Source of the DNA: UBA1723 sp045642085
Lineage (GTDB): Bacteria > Bacteroidota > Bacteroidia > Bacteroidales > Paludibacteraceae
NCBI GenBank assembly: GCA_045642085.1
Contig: JAZUIF010000115.1
Coordinates: 15,133-79,132 of the forward strand
Direction: 5' to 3'
DNA: 64,000 bases
In this document: positions 52,683 to 61,234 of the stretch, piece after piece
How positions within the stretch are numbered: position 1 is the first letter of the stretch
Layout of the letters: each line of letters begins with the position of its first letter
The notes under the pieces: model-generated
Databases searched by the model: none
Told to the model about the DNA's origin: nothing
What the model saw: only the letters and a program-made list of their open reading frames with translations
Position numbers and translations under genes: made by a program

Positions 52683-52890
52683 CTACAGTTTCAACCTCTG
52701 TGGCTGAACTTTTTTATCCATATAGTCTTTGATATCGATATTCTCACGTGGAGAAACCTTTAATTCACCATCGAAACTCCTGCTGTCAATAGTGAAGTTT
52801 AGATCACTCTGGAGTCTTTCTTCCTAATAATCCATTAGCATTTATAGCGAATGTAGGGGACGAACTCTCGATATTTGATTTCAGTCGCAA
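52683..52890 (-). pseudogene. Frameshifted remnant of an unidentified gene's 3' end
   Basis: Minus-strand reading gives NIESSSPTFAINANGLLGRK in one frame and, after a one-base shift near 52830, SDLNFTIDSRSFDGELKV then IDIKDYMDKKVQPQRLKL and a stop (52685-52683). The two pieces read as one continuous protein end. The rest of the gene is not present upstream, where the spacer becomes AT-rich non-coding. Family not recognised. Confidence 0.55.
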
Positions 52891-53175
52891 AAATATCTTT
52901 TTTAACGACACAAAGCAAAAAAACAATCAATTTATTTTCTTTTGAATTTATTTAGTTGATAATTATAAATATTGTAATATACAAATACCTTAAAAAAGTT
53001 TAAAAAAATCTCAAATTTGTTAAAAAAAGTCAAAAATGACTAATGTGTTAATAATCAGCAAATAGACCTAAAACTGCACCTATAAGTATTGCACAAAAGA
53101 TATGAAACTGTGCAGAATTTTGCATAAAAATTGCTTGAATGTATAGAAAAACGATACACAATATGATTTATTTGT

Positions 53176-53183
53176 TATCTTTG
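53176..53183 (+). promoter_or_regulatory. -7 box of the acyl-CoA carboxylase operon
   Basis: TATCTTTG, full match, 67 bases before the ATG at 53250. The 280 bases upstream of it (52891-53175) are AT-rich with no gene seen. Confidence 0.6.
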
Positions 53184-53249
53184 CACCGTTTTTGGAATTA
53201 AAGTGCATCATTATCGGTGGACTTTAGATACAGAAAAAGACAAAAAAAT

Positions 53250-54767
53250 ATGATTAAAAAGATTTTAGTTGCCAATAGAGGAGAAATCGCAATGCGAGTA
53301 ATGCGCTCTTGTAAAGAGATGGGCATTAAGACAGTTGCAGTATATTCCGAGGCCGACAGAACATCGAAGCATGTTTTTTATGCAGACGAGGCTTGCTGTA
53401 TAGGTCCAGCCGCATCACGAGAGAGCTATCTTTGCATAGATAAGATTATTGACGCAGCAAAGCGTTTCGGTGCAGACGCAATTCACCCAGGATACGGATT
53501 CTTGAGTGAGAATGCTGAGTTTTCAAAGCGTTGTAAGAAAGAAGGCATCATCTTCATTGGTGCTCCAGCAGAGTCTATGATCAAGATGGGAGACAAGATT
53601 ATGGCTCGCCAGACAATGATCGCAGCAGGAGTTCCAGTAGTACCTGGTACACAGGAGGCATTGAAAGATGCTGACGAAGCGGTTAAGGTAGCAAAACAGA
53701 TTGGTCTTCCAGTAATGCTTAAAGCAAGTGCTGGTGGTGGTGGTAAGGGTATCCGCCTTGTATGGAAAGAGGAGGAGATCGCCGACGCATTCAACACAGC
53801 ACAGAGCGAGGCCATCTCTTCATTCAACGACGGCACTATTTATATTGAAAAGTTCATCGAGACTCCACACCATATCGAGTTCCAGGTGTTGGCAGACCAG
53901 CACGGTAACTGCGTCCACCTATTCGAGCGTGAGTGTTCAATCCAGAGAAGAAATCAGAAAGTAGTTGAGGAAAGTCCATCTCCATTGATGACTCCAGACG
54001 TAAGAGTCAAGATGGGAGAGATCGCTGTACGCGCCGCAAAGGCAGTAAACTACGAAGGAGCTGGTACAATCGAGTTCCTTGTCGACGACCACTTGAACTT
54101 CTACTTCCTTGAGATGAACACTCGTCTACAGGTAGAGCACCCAATCACAGAAGAGGTTGTTGGTGTCGACTTGGTAAAGGAGCAGATCAACGTAGCAAAC
54201 GGTCTTCCATTGAGATTCAAGCAGGAGGATTTGTCGCAGAGAGGACATGCAATCGAGTGTCGTATCTGTGCTGAGGATGCTGAGAACAATTTCATGCCTG
54301 ATACAGGTGTGATCAAGCAGCTTCAGGAGCCTCTTGGTATCGGAACACGTGTAGACAGCTTCGTTTACGAGGGTTACGAAATCCCAGTACACTACGACCC
54401 AATGATCGGTAAGCTTATCGTTTGGGCTGTAACAAGAGAGTTCGCTATCGAGAGAATGAGACGTGTGCTTTACGAATACAAGATCACTGGTTTGAAGACA
54501 AACATCTCTTATCTAAGAAAGATCATGGATGTGCCAGCATTCGTAGAAGGAAAGTACAACACTAAGTTCATCGCAGAAAACGGCGAGAAACTTAGCGAGG
54601 AGAAGATTTACGAGGCAGAGAAGAGCGAGGTTGAGGATATCGCAATCATCGCATCATATATGGATTATATTGTGAACTTGGAGGAGAACTCTCCAAAGAC
54701 AGGCGACAACCGTCCTATCAGCAGATGGAGAGAGTTCGGAAAGCGCACAAGTATGGTCAGAATCTAA
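53250..54767 (+). CDS. Acyl-CoA carboxylase biotin carboxylase subunit
   Basis: 505 aa from MIKKILVANRGEIA (53250). ATP-grasp fold with glycine loop KASAGGGGKGIRLV near residue 158, FLEMNTRLQVEHPITE near 287. Carboxylates the biotin on the next gene's product using ATP and bicarbonate. First gene of a three-gene operon; with a decarboxylase-like beta subunit downstream, propionyl- or acetyl-CoA is the likely substrate. Confidence 0.94.
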   Translation: MIKKILVANRGEIAMRVMRSCKEMGIKTVAVYSEADRTSKHVFYADEACCIGPAASRESYLCIDKIIDAAKRFGADAIHPGYGFLSENAEFSKRCKKEGIIFIGAPAESMIKMGDKIMARQTMIAAGVPVVPGTQEALKDADEAVKVAKQIGLPVMLKASAGGGGKGIRLVWKEEEIADAFNTAQSEAISSFNDGTIYIEKFIETPHHIEFQVLADQHGNCVHLFERECSIQRRNQKVVEESPSPLMTPDVRVKMGEIAVRAAKAVNYEGAGTIEFLVDDHLNFYFLEMNTRLQVEHPITEEVVGVDLVKEQINVANGLPLRFKQEDLSQRGHAIECRICAEDAENNFMPDTGVIKQLQEPLGIGTRVDSFVYEGYEIPVHYDPMIGKLIVWAVTREFAIERMRRVLYEYKITGLKTNISYLRKIMDVPAFVEGKYNTKFIAENGEKLSEEKIYEAEKSEVEDIAIIASYMDYIVNLEENSPKTGDNRPISRWREFGKRTSMVRI

Positions 54768-54782
54768 TAACGAGTCGATAAA

Positions 54783-55307
54783 ATGGAAGTACATGTAGGA
54801 AACCGTGTGGCTGAAGTTGAACTTATCAGCAAAGAGGACAACAAAGTCACAATCAAGATTGACGATAAGACTTACGAAGTTGACATCGTGATGGCAGAGA
54901 ACGGAAGCTGCTCAATCATCACAAACAACGGACGTAGTTATAACGCTGAGTTTAAGAGAGAAAAGGGAGGAAAGAGCTATCAGGTGAACACTCACTTCAA
55001 CACTTTCCCAGTTGAAATCGTAGACCAGCAGGCAAAATATCTGCAGAACAGAAAGAAGGGTGACTCAGCAGAGTCTCAGGACCGTGTGTTCTCGCCAATG
55101 CCAGGTAAGGTCGTTAAGATCCTAGTGGAGAAGGGAGAGGCAGTAAAGAACGGACAGAGCGTAATCGTTGTTGAGGCCATGAAGATGCAGAGCGACTACA
55201 AGGTGAAAAGAGATTGCATTATCAAGGATATCCTAGTGAAAGAGGGAGACGTCATCAACGGCGACCAAACTCTTATCACATTGATGGATGCTCCTGAGAA
55301 TGCTTAA
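54783..55307 (+). CDS. Biotin carboxyl carrier subunit
   Basis: 174 aa. C-terminal biotinyl domain with VVEAMKMQSD, Lys of the AMKM motif being the biotin site (near residue 139). N-terminal ~85 residues form a beta domain found in these stand-alone carriers. Sixteen bases after the biotin carboxylase. Confidence 0.93.
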   Translation: MEVHVGNRVAEVELISKEDNKVTIKIDDKTYEVDIVMAENGSCSIITNNGRSYNAEFKREKGGKSYQVNTHFNTFPVEIVDQQAKYLQNRKKGDSAESQDRVFSPMPGKVVKILVEKGEAVKNGQSVIVVEAMKMQSDYKVKRDCIIKDILVKEGDVINGDQTLITLMDAPENA

Positions 55308-55323
55308 TTCAAATAATTAATCT

Positions 55324-56859
55324 ATGAGAGACAGAAAAGTAGTACTCGAAGAGTTTAACGAGTTTAGCCGTATCGCTGAGCTAGGCGGAGGTCAGGATAA
55401 GATCGACAAGCAGCACGAGCAGGGCAAGCTTACAGCAAGAGAGAGAATTGATGTTCTTCTTGACAAGGGTACATTTGTAGAGATCGATAAGTTTGTTATC
55501 CACAACTGTTCAAATTTCGGTCTTGATAAGAAAAAGATTAGCGGCGACGGTATCGTTTCAGGTTACGGTAAGATCGATGGTCGTTTGGTATACGTATACG
55601 CATACGACTTCACTGTGCTTGGTGGTTCATTGAGCCGTACTAATGCGAACAAGATCACAAAGGTGCAGCGTCTTGCATTGAAGATGGGTGCTCCTATCAT
55701 CGCAATCAACGACTCTGGTGGTGCTCGTATCCAGGAGGGTGTATCTGCCCTTGCAGGTTATGGAGACATCTTCTACCAGAACACAATATCATCAGGTGTT
55801 ATTCCTCAGATTTCAGTAATCATGGGACCTTGTGCTGGTGGTGCTTGCTACTCTCCAGCATTGACAGACTTCATCTTCATGGTGAAGGAGAAGAGCCACA
55901 TGTTCGTTACTGGTCCAGATGTTGTAAAGACAGTGACTCATGAGGATATCGACAAGGAAGGTCTAGGTGGTGCAGCAGTACACGCTTCTAAGTCGGGTGT
56001 CGCACATTTCGTAGGTGACACAGAAGAGGATACTTTGATGATGGTTCGTGAGCTTTTGAGCTTCTTGCCTTCTAACAACTTCGAGGAGTGTCCATTCGCA
56101 GCAACTATGGATGATCCAATGCGTGAGGATGAGTCATTGAACGAGTTGATCCCAGAGGATCCAAGCAAGCCTTACGATATGATCGAGCTAATCGAGAGCA
56201 TTGTCGACGACGGCAACTTCTTCGAGGTTCACAAGAGCTTTGCGCAGAACATCATCGTTGGTTTCGCTCACATGGCAGGCAAGACAGTTGGTATCGTAGC
56301 AGACCAGCCAGCATTCCAGGCAGGTGTACTTGACATCGACTCTTCAGATAAGGCAGCAAGATTCATTCGTTTCTGCGACTGTTTCAATATTCCAATCGTA
56401 ACTCTTGAGGACGTTCCAGGATTCCTTCCAGGATGCACACAGGAGCACAACGGTATCATCCGTCACGGAGCTAAGATCGTTTACGCTTACGTAGAGGCAA
56501 CAGTTCCTAAGGTTACTCTTATCACTCGTAAGGCTTACGGTGGTGCTTACATCGTGTTGGCTTCTAAGAACATCGGTACTGATGTCAACTTGGCTTACCC
56601 AAGCGCAGAGATCGCAGTACTTGGTGCAGAAGGTGCAGTAAACATCCTTTACCGCAAGCAGGAAGGCGAGGAGAGAGCTCAGACATTGGCTCAGTACGAG
56701 AAGACATTCTCAAATCCATACAGAGCTGCAGAGCTTGGTTATGTTGATGAGATCATCCTTCCTTCTCAGACTCGTCAGAAGATTATTCAGAGCTTGGATA
56801 TGGCGCAGACAAAGAATCGTCAGAACCCAGCAAAGAAACACGGAAACATTCCACTATAA
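55324..56859 (+). CDS. Acyl-CoA carboxyltransferase beta subunit (MmdA/PccB type)
   Basis: 511 aa. Two crotonase-like halves: NDSGGARIQEGVSALAGYGDIFY and GPCAGGACYSPALTDF in the first, GFLPGCTQEHNGIIRHGAKIVYAY and KAYGGAYIVLASK in the second. Transfers carboxyl from biotin to an acyl-CoA. Full operon biotin carboxylase - carrier - carboxyltransferase. Codons are strongly biased toward preferred ones. Confidence 0.94.
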   Translation: MRDRKVVLEEFNEFSRIAELGGGQDKIDKQHEQGKLTARERIDVLLDKGTFVEIDKFVIHNCSNFGLDKKKISGDGIVSGYGKIDGRLVYVYAYDFTVLGGSLSRTNANKITKVQRLALKMGAPIIAINDSGGARIQEGVSALAGYGDIFYQNTISSGVIPQISVIMGPCAGGACYSPALTDFIFMVKEKSHMFVTGPDVVKTVTHEDIDKEGLGGAAVHASKSGVAHFVGDTEEDTLMMVRELLSFLPSNNFEECPFAATMDDPMREDESLNELIPEDPSKPYDMIELIESIVDDGNFFEVHKSFAQNIIVGFAHMAGKTVGIVADQPAFQAGVLDIDSSDKAARFIRFCDCFNIPIVTLEDVPGFLPGCTQEHNGIIRHGAKIVYAYVEATVPKVTLITRKAYGGAYIVLASKNIGTDVNLAYPSAEIAVLGAEGAVNILYRKQEGEERAQTLAQYEKTFSNPYRAAELGYVDEIILPSQTRQKIIQSLDMAQTKNRQNPAKKHGNIPL

Positions 56860-56872
56860 ATATTTCCAACAA

Positions 56873-56905
56873 AAGGCGTCTTTTTCAAGATGCCTTTTCT
56901 ATTTT
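56873..56905 (+). terminator. Terminator of the carboxylase operon
   Basis: AAGGCGTC and GATGCCTT pair over 8 bp (one G-U) around TTTTTCAA, followed by a T-rich run. Confidence 0.78.
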
Positions 56906-56991
56906 CACCAACAATCTATAACCTCAATATGAAATTGACACCGTTGTCAAATCCAAACAAAGTTAAATACAATTCATTGCAAAAAATTTAG

Positions 56992-56999
56992 TAACTTTG
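56992..56999 (+). promoter_or_regulatory. -7 box of queC-queF
   Basis: TAACTTTG, full TAnnTTTG match, 21 bases before the queC ATG. I see no preQ1 aptamer in the short leader. Confidence 0.6.
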
Positions 57000-57019
57000 C
57001 ACCGTCAAATCATAAAGAT

Positions 57020-57673
57020 ATGGAAAAAACAGCGGTGGTATTATTGTCCGGCGGACAAGATTCAACAACTTGCCTATATTGGGCAAAAAAGAATTTCGAC
57101 AAGGTATACGCAATCGGTTTCAACTATGGTCAGAAACATGTGTTGGAGAATGAGATTGCGACAGCCATAGCAAAAGAGGCAGGAGTGCCTTACGTCATCC
57201 ATAAGATCGACACCATCGCCAACCTTCACCACAGTTCACTTACTGACTCATCAATTGACGTATGCAAGGAGAAACCAGCCGACGAGTTGCCTAACACATT
57301 CGTGGCCGGCAGAAACCTTATTTTCCTAACATACGCAGCCGTATATGCATATACAATCGGAGCTCATCATCTTGTCACTGGAGTCTCGGAAGCCGACTAC
57401 AGCGGTTATCCAGATTGCAGAAACACATTCATCAAGGCAGCCAATGCGGCAGTAGCTCTTGCTTTGGATTACGATATTGAAATCCACACTCCATTAATGT
57501 GGAGAGACAAGGCAGCGGTATGGCAGCTATCAGATGAACTTGGAGTGCTTGATTTAGTAAGAAACAAGACACTTACTTGCTACAACGGCATTCCAGCAGA
57601 CGGATGTGGAGAGTGTCCGGCATGCCGACTACGTAAAGCCGGATTGGAAAAATATTTGCAGACAAAGAAATAG
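57020..57673 (+). CDS. queC: 7-cyano-7-deazaguanine synthase
   Basis: 217 aa. PP-loop SGGQDSTT near residue 10, ACTCYNG-like region and zinc-type Cys cluster CGECPACRLRK at the end. Makes preQ0 for queuosine. Followed 7 bases later by queF. Confidence 0.95.
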   Translation: MEKTAVVLLSGGQDSTTCLYWAKKNFDKVYAIGFNYGQKHVLENEIATAIAKEAGVPYVIHKIDTIANLHHSSLTDSSIDVCKEKPADELPNTFVAGRNLIFLTYAAVYAYTIGAHHLVTGVSEADYSGYPDCRNTFIKAANAAVALALDYDIEIHTPLMWRDKAAVWQLSDELGVLDLVRNKTLTCYNGIPADGCGECPACRLRKAGLEKYLQTKK

Positions 57674-57680
57674 TCATAAT

Positions 57681-58151
57681 ATGTCACTTACTCAACTTGG
57701 TAACAAGCAGACGACATACTCGTCTGACTACAACCCATCGGTGCTTGAAACATTCGACAACAAACACCAGGGCAACGACTACTGGGTAAAATTCAACTGC
57801 CCGGAATTCACAAGTCTCTGTCCCATCACAGGTCAGCCAGACTTCGCTACTATCTACATCAGCTACATACCAAATGTAAAGATGGTAGAGAGCAAAAGTT
57901 TGAAGCTTTACCTGTTCAGTTTCCGCAATCATGGAGACTTCCACGAAGATTGTGTCAACATCATCATGAAGGATCTTATCAAACTGATGGATCCAAAGTA
58001 TATCGAGGTATGGGGCAAGTTCATGCCACGTGGAGGAATCAGTATCGACCCGTATTGCAACTACGGAAAGCCAGGCACCAAATATGTGGAGATGGCAGAG
58101 TACCGACTTGTCAGACATGACATGAATCCGGAGACAGTCGACAACAGATAA
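57681..58151 (+). CDS. queF: NADPH-dependent 7-cyano-7-deazaguanine reductase
   Basis: 156 aa from MSLTQLGNKQT (57681); the longer frame overlaps queC. T-fold enzyme with catalytic Cys in CPITGQPDFA near residue 57, ESKSLKLYLFSFRNHGDFHE. Reduces preQ0 to preQ1. Confidence 0.95.
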   Translation: MSLTQLGNKQTTYSSDYNPSVLETFDNKHQGNDYWVKFNCPEFTSLCPITGQPDFATIYISYIPNVKMVESKSLKLYLFSFRNHGDFHEDCVNIIMKDLIKLMDPKYIEVWGKFMPRGGISIDPYCNYGKPGTKYVEMAEYRLVRHDMNPETVDNR

Positions 58152-58211
58152 ATTTTCACGCTTTTTTTGCAAAAAATATACAGAAAATGAATATTGAATA
58201 ATGATTTTGTA

Positions 58212-58219
58212 TATTTTTG
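58212..58219 (+). promoter_or_regulatory. -7 box upstream of argR
   Basis: TATTTTTG, full match, with TGAATATTGAATAAT just upstream as a weak ARG-box-like sequence. The remainder of the 190-base gap shows nothing else. Confidence 0.45.
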
Positions 58220-58343
58220 CATAGTGTTTTGCAACATAAAAATCAGCAAAACGCATCACAGATACTTAATTTGCTCATTAGCAACGTGTTATTATATATT
58301 TTAAGCATATATTTGGTCGTTGTGAGCATAAATTAGAGCAACG

Positions 58344-58808
58344 GTGAAAAATAAAAACAGAAGAATCTCGGTAATACAGGAGATTATAGCAACAACAAAA
58401 GTCGGAAGTCAGGACGAATTACTCCAGATTTTGACAAGCAAAGGCTTCAACTTGACTCAGGCCACTTTGTCGCGTGATTTGAAAGCGATGAAGGTGGTCA
58501 AGACACCATCTGTCGACGGAGGATATTGCTATAAGTTACCTGCCAACGATGATCAGGCAGAGGCACAAGCAGCATACCTAACCAGTGCGGCCGTGACCAT
58601 TGATTTTTCTGGAAACATTCTCGTTATCCATACGCGTGCAGGATATGCAAGCAGCATGGCATACAGAATCGACGACGAGGCATCGGATGTCATTATCGGA
58701 ACTGTAGCGGGAGAGGACACTGTAGTATGTGTGATGAAAGAAGGAATGACAAAGCGCGCTGTAATCGAGTCGCTAAGCAAGTTTATTCCAACATTGAAGA
58801 AAGATTAA
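58344..58808 (+). CDS. argR: Arginine repressor
   Basis: 154 aa, GTG start at 58344. N-terminal winged helix (LTQATLSRDLKAMKVVK) and C-terminal hexamerising arginine-binding domain (ILVIHTRAGYASSMAYRID; IIGTVAGEDTVV). First gene of an arginine operon; may be autoregulated. Confidence 0.95.
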   Translation: MKNKNRRISVIQEIIATTKVGSQDELLQILTSKGFNLTQATLSRDLKAMKVVKTPSVDGGYCYKLPANDDQAEAQAAYLTSAAVTIDFSGNILVIHTRAGYASSMAYRIDDEASDVIIGTVAGEDTVVCVMKEGMTKRAVIESLSKFIPTLKKD

Positions 58809-58818
58809 TTCATTAGCA

Positions 58819-59526
58819 ATGGATCAGATTCAAGATCAAAAGCAAAAACCAGAAATAAGAATTGTGCTTGCCGACGAGAGCCACGTGCACTATGTCGACG
58901 AGATTTTGGAGACTATAGCCGCTGCGGCTAAGGTGCGAGGCACAGGTATTGCCAAGCGTAATCCAGAATACGTAAAGCAAAAGATGATTGAGGGCAAGGC
59001 AGTATTGGCTTTGTGTGGTGATGATTTTGCAGGTTTTAGCTACATTGAGACGTGGGACAACAAGCAATATGTCACAACGTCAGGATTGATTGTACCAGAC
59101 AGATATCGTGGTTTGGGATTGGCTCGTCGCATCAAGCACATGACATTCTCATTGGCTCGTTCACGTTGGCCAGAGGCAAAGATTTTCAGTCTTACAAGTG
59201 GAGCTGCTGTGATGAAGCTTAACACTCAGCATGGCTACAAACCAGTGACATTCGCTCAGTTGACAAACGACGAGAGCTTCTGGCATGGTTGTGAGGGATG
59301 TGTGAACTTCGATGTGCTTCAGCGTACAGACAGAAGATACTGCATCTGCACAGGTATGTTGTTCGATCCAAATGATACTGATTGTTTAGCGATCGCTCAG
59401 AAGGAGTTGGATCTCGACCCAACATGCAAAGAAACAATCGAGGCAAAGTATGGACCTATGCCATACAAGTTGCCAGCAAAGGAGTCTAAGACTCTATTGG
59501 ATAAGATAAAGTCTTTATTTAAATAA
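58819..59526 (+). CDS. GNAT acetyltransferase in arginine operon (possible N-acetylglutamate synthase)
   Basis: 235 aa. Acetyl-CoA motif VPDRYRGLGLARRIKHM near residue 92. Ten bases after argR and 11 before argG. Bacteroidota often carry such a GNAT here in place of ArgA, so glutamate N-acetylation is plausible. The C-terminal part (CIC, CEGCV) has extra cysteines. Confidence 0.75.
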   Translation: MDQIQDQKQKPEIRIVLADESHVHYVDEILETIAAAAKVRGTGIAKRNPEYVKQKMIEGKAVLALCGDDFAGFSYIETWDNKQYVTTSGLIVPDRYRGLGLARRIKHMTFSLARSRWPEAKIFSLTSGAAVMKLNTQHGYKPVTFAQLTNDESFWHGCEGCVNFDVLQRTDRRYCICTGMLFDPNDTDCLAIAQKELDLDPTCKETIEAKYGPMPYKLPAKESKTLLDKIKSLFK

Positions 59527-59537
59527 GCTAAATAAAA

Positions 59538-60746
59538 ATGGCAAACAAAAAGGTAGTAGTAGCATTCAGTGGAGGTTTGGATACATCTTTCACAGTGATG
59601 TACCTAGCTAAGGAGAAGGGTTACGATGTATACGCAGCTTGCGCAAACACAGGTGGTTTCAGCGAGGAGCAGCTAAAGCAGAACGAGGAGAACGCCTACA
59701 AGTTGGGCGCTGTTAAATATGTCACTCTTGACGTTACAAAAGAGTACTACGAGAAGAGCTTGAAGTTCATGGTATTCGGTAACGTATTGAGAAACGGTAC
59801 TTACCCAATCTCTGTTTCTTCAGAGCGTATTTTCCAGGGTATGGCTATCGCACGTTACGCTAACGAGATCGGTGCAGACGCAATCGCTCACGGTTCAACA
59901 GGTGCAGGTAACGACCAGGTACGTTTCGACATGACATTCTTGGTTATGTCTCCAAACGTAGAGATCATCACTCTAACTCGTGATATGGCACTTACTCGTC
60001 AGTACGAGATCGACTACTTGAACCAGCATGGTTTCGCGGCAGACTGGACTAAGTTGAAGTACTCTTACAACGTAGGTATCTGGGGAACTTCAATCTGTGG
60101 TGGTGAGATTCTTGACTCACGCGAAGGTTTGCCTGAGACAGCATACTTGAAGCAGGTTACTAAGACTGGAAGCGAGAAGTTGAAGCTTGGTTTCAAGAAC
60201 GGTGAGATCTGCTCAGTTAACGGTAAGGAGTACACAGATAAGATCGCAGCAATCCAGGAGGTTGAGAAGATCGCAGCAGCATACGGTATCGGTCGTGATA
60301 TGCACGTTGGTGACACTATCATCGGTATCAAGGGACGTGTAGGATTCGAGGCAGCAGCTCCAATGGTAATCATCGGTGCTCACAAGTTCTTGGAGAAGTA
60401 CACACTATCTAAGTGGCAGCAGTACTGGAAGGATCAGGTTGCTAACTGGTACGGAATGTTCCTACACGAGAGCCAGTATCTTGAGCCAGTAATGCGCGAC
60501 ATCGAGGCTATGCTTCAGGAGAGCCAGCGCCACGTAAACGGTGAGGTTATTCTTGAGCTTCGTCCTTACACATTCTCAACAGTCGGTGTTGATTCTAAGG
60601 ACGACTTGGTTAAGACTAAGTTCGGTGAGTACGGTGAGATGAACAAGGGATGGACAAGCGAGGACGCTAAGGGATTCATCAAGGTGACTTCAGTTCCATT
60701 GAGAGTGTTCTACACTAACCACGCAGACGAAGCAAAGGACATTTAA
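59538..60746 (+). CDS. argG: Argininosuccinate synthase
   Basis: 402 aa. PP-loop AFSGGLDTSFT near residue 8, GSTGAGNDQVRFD near 117. Joins citrulline and aspartate. Very biased codons. The following argC usual in this operon type is not found here; a terminator follows. Confidence 0.96.
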   Translation: MANKKVVVAFSGGLDTSFTVMYLAKEKGYDVYAACANTGGFSEEQLKQNEENAYKLGAVKYVTLDVTKEYYEKSLKFMVFGNVLRNGTYPISVSSERIFQGMAIARYANEIGADAIAHGSTGAGNDQVRFDMTFLVMSPNVEIITLTRDMALTRQYEIDYLNQHGFAADWTKLKYSYNVGIWGTSICGGEILDSREGLPETAYLKQVTKTGSEKLKLGFKNGEICSVNGKEYTDKIAAIQEVEKIAAAYGIGRDMHVGDTIIGIKGRVGFEAAAPMVIIGAHKFLEKYTLSKWQQYWKDQVANWYGMFLHESQYLEPVMRDIEAMLQESQRHVNGEVILELRPYTFSTVGVDSKDDLVKTKFGEYGEMNKGWTSEDAKGFIKVTSVPLRVFYTNHADEAKDI

Positions 60747-60760
60747 TATACATTCATAGA

Positions 60761-60786
60761 AAGCGAAGGTGCAAATCTTCGCTTTT
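60761..60786 (+). terminator. Intrinsic terminator of the arginine operon
   Basis: AAAGCGAAG and CTTCGCTTT pair perfectly (9 bp, 8-base loop), followed by TCTTTT. Confidence 0.88.
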
Positions 60787-60802
60787 CTTTTGAAGAAAAA
60801 TA

Positions 60803-60832
60803 AAGGAGCAGAGAAATCTGTTCCTTTTTTCA
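60803..60832 (+). other. Second hairpin before the small ORF
   Basis: AAAGGA-G-CAGA and TCTG-T-TCCTTT pair around GAAA with one mismatch, followed by TTTTT. A second terminator or an attenuator for the downstream small gene. Confidence 0.6.
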
Positions 60833-60849
60833 CAATAATACCAATATCT

Positions 60850-61134
60850 ATGCAAGAAATAATAATGACTCCCGACGTGTGTATGCGATTCCTTGTTTGG
60901 TCGTACTACTACCACGATATCCGTCCGTCTAAGACTATGAGCTACAAGGATTGTGGCAAATTCTCTGATGCCGACGCCGCTCATCTTGACGACTTGAAAG
61001 AGTCTCTTTTCAACTGTTTTGAGGAGGCTTCTGTAGAGAGAGCCTGCGACCAATTCTACAAAGCTAAGATGCTTCAGGAGCCATGTCCGTTTCCTCAGAG
61101 TGAATTGGATTTGATGTTTGCGAAGGAGAAATAA
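60850..61134 (+). CDS. Small conserved-looking protein, unknown
   Basis: 94 aa from MQEIIMTPDVCMRF (60850). Helical, with WSYYYHDIRPSK near the start and a C-terminus CPFPQSELDLMFAKEK. No domain recognised. Starts just after a hairpin with T-run, so its expression may be attenuated. Confidence 0.55.
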   Translation: MQEIIMTPDVCMRFLVWSYYYHDIRPSKTMSYKDCGKFSDADAAHLDDLKESLFNCFEEASVERACDQFYKAKMLQEPCPFPQSELDLMFAKEK

Positions 61135-61162
61135 AATATTCCATTCATTTAAAATAGCAAAG

Positions 61163-61207
61163 ACGGGGACATTTGAAGAAACAGCAAAGACGGGGACATG
61201 CCCCGTC
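61163..61207. repeat. Tandem GACGGGG units
   Basis: GCAAAGACGGGGACAT occurs twice 26 bases apart, the second completed by CCCCGTCTC. Same family as 214-233. Confidence 0.7.
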
Positions 61208-61234
61208 TCTACACGTATAATTCAATATTCAGAA

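Noticed and set aside
56906..57019. preQ1 riboswitch ahead of queC
   Set aside because: Only about 20 bases separate the -7 box from the ATG, and no H-type pseudoknot core is visible.
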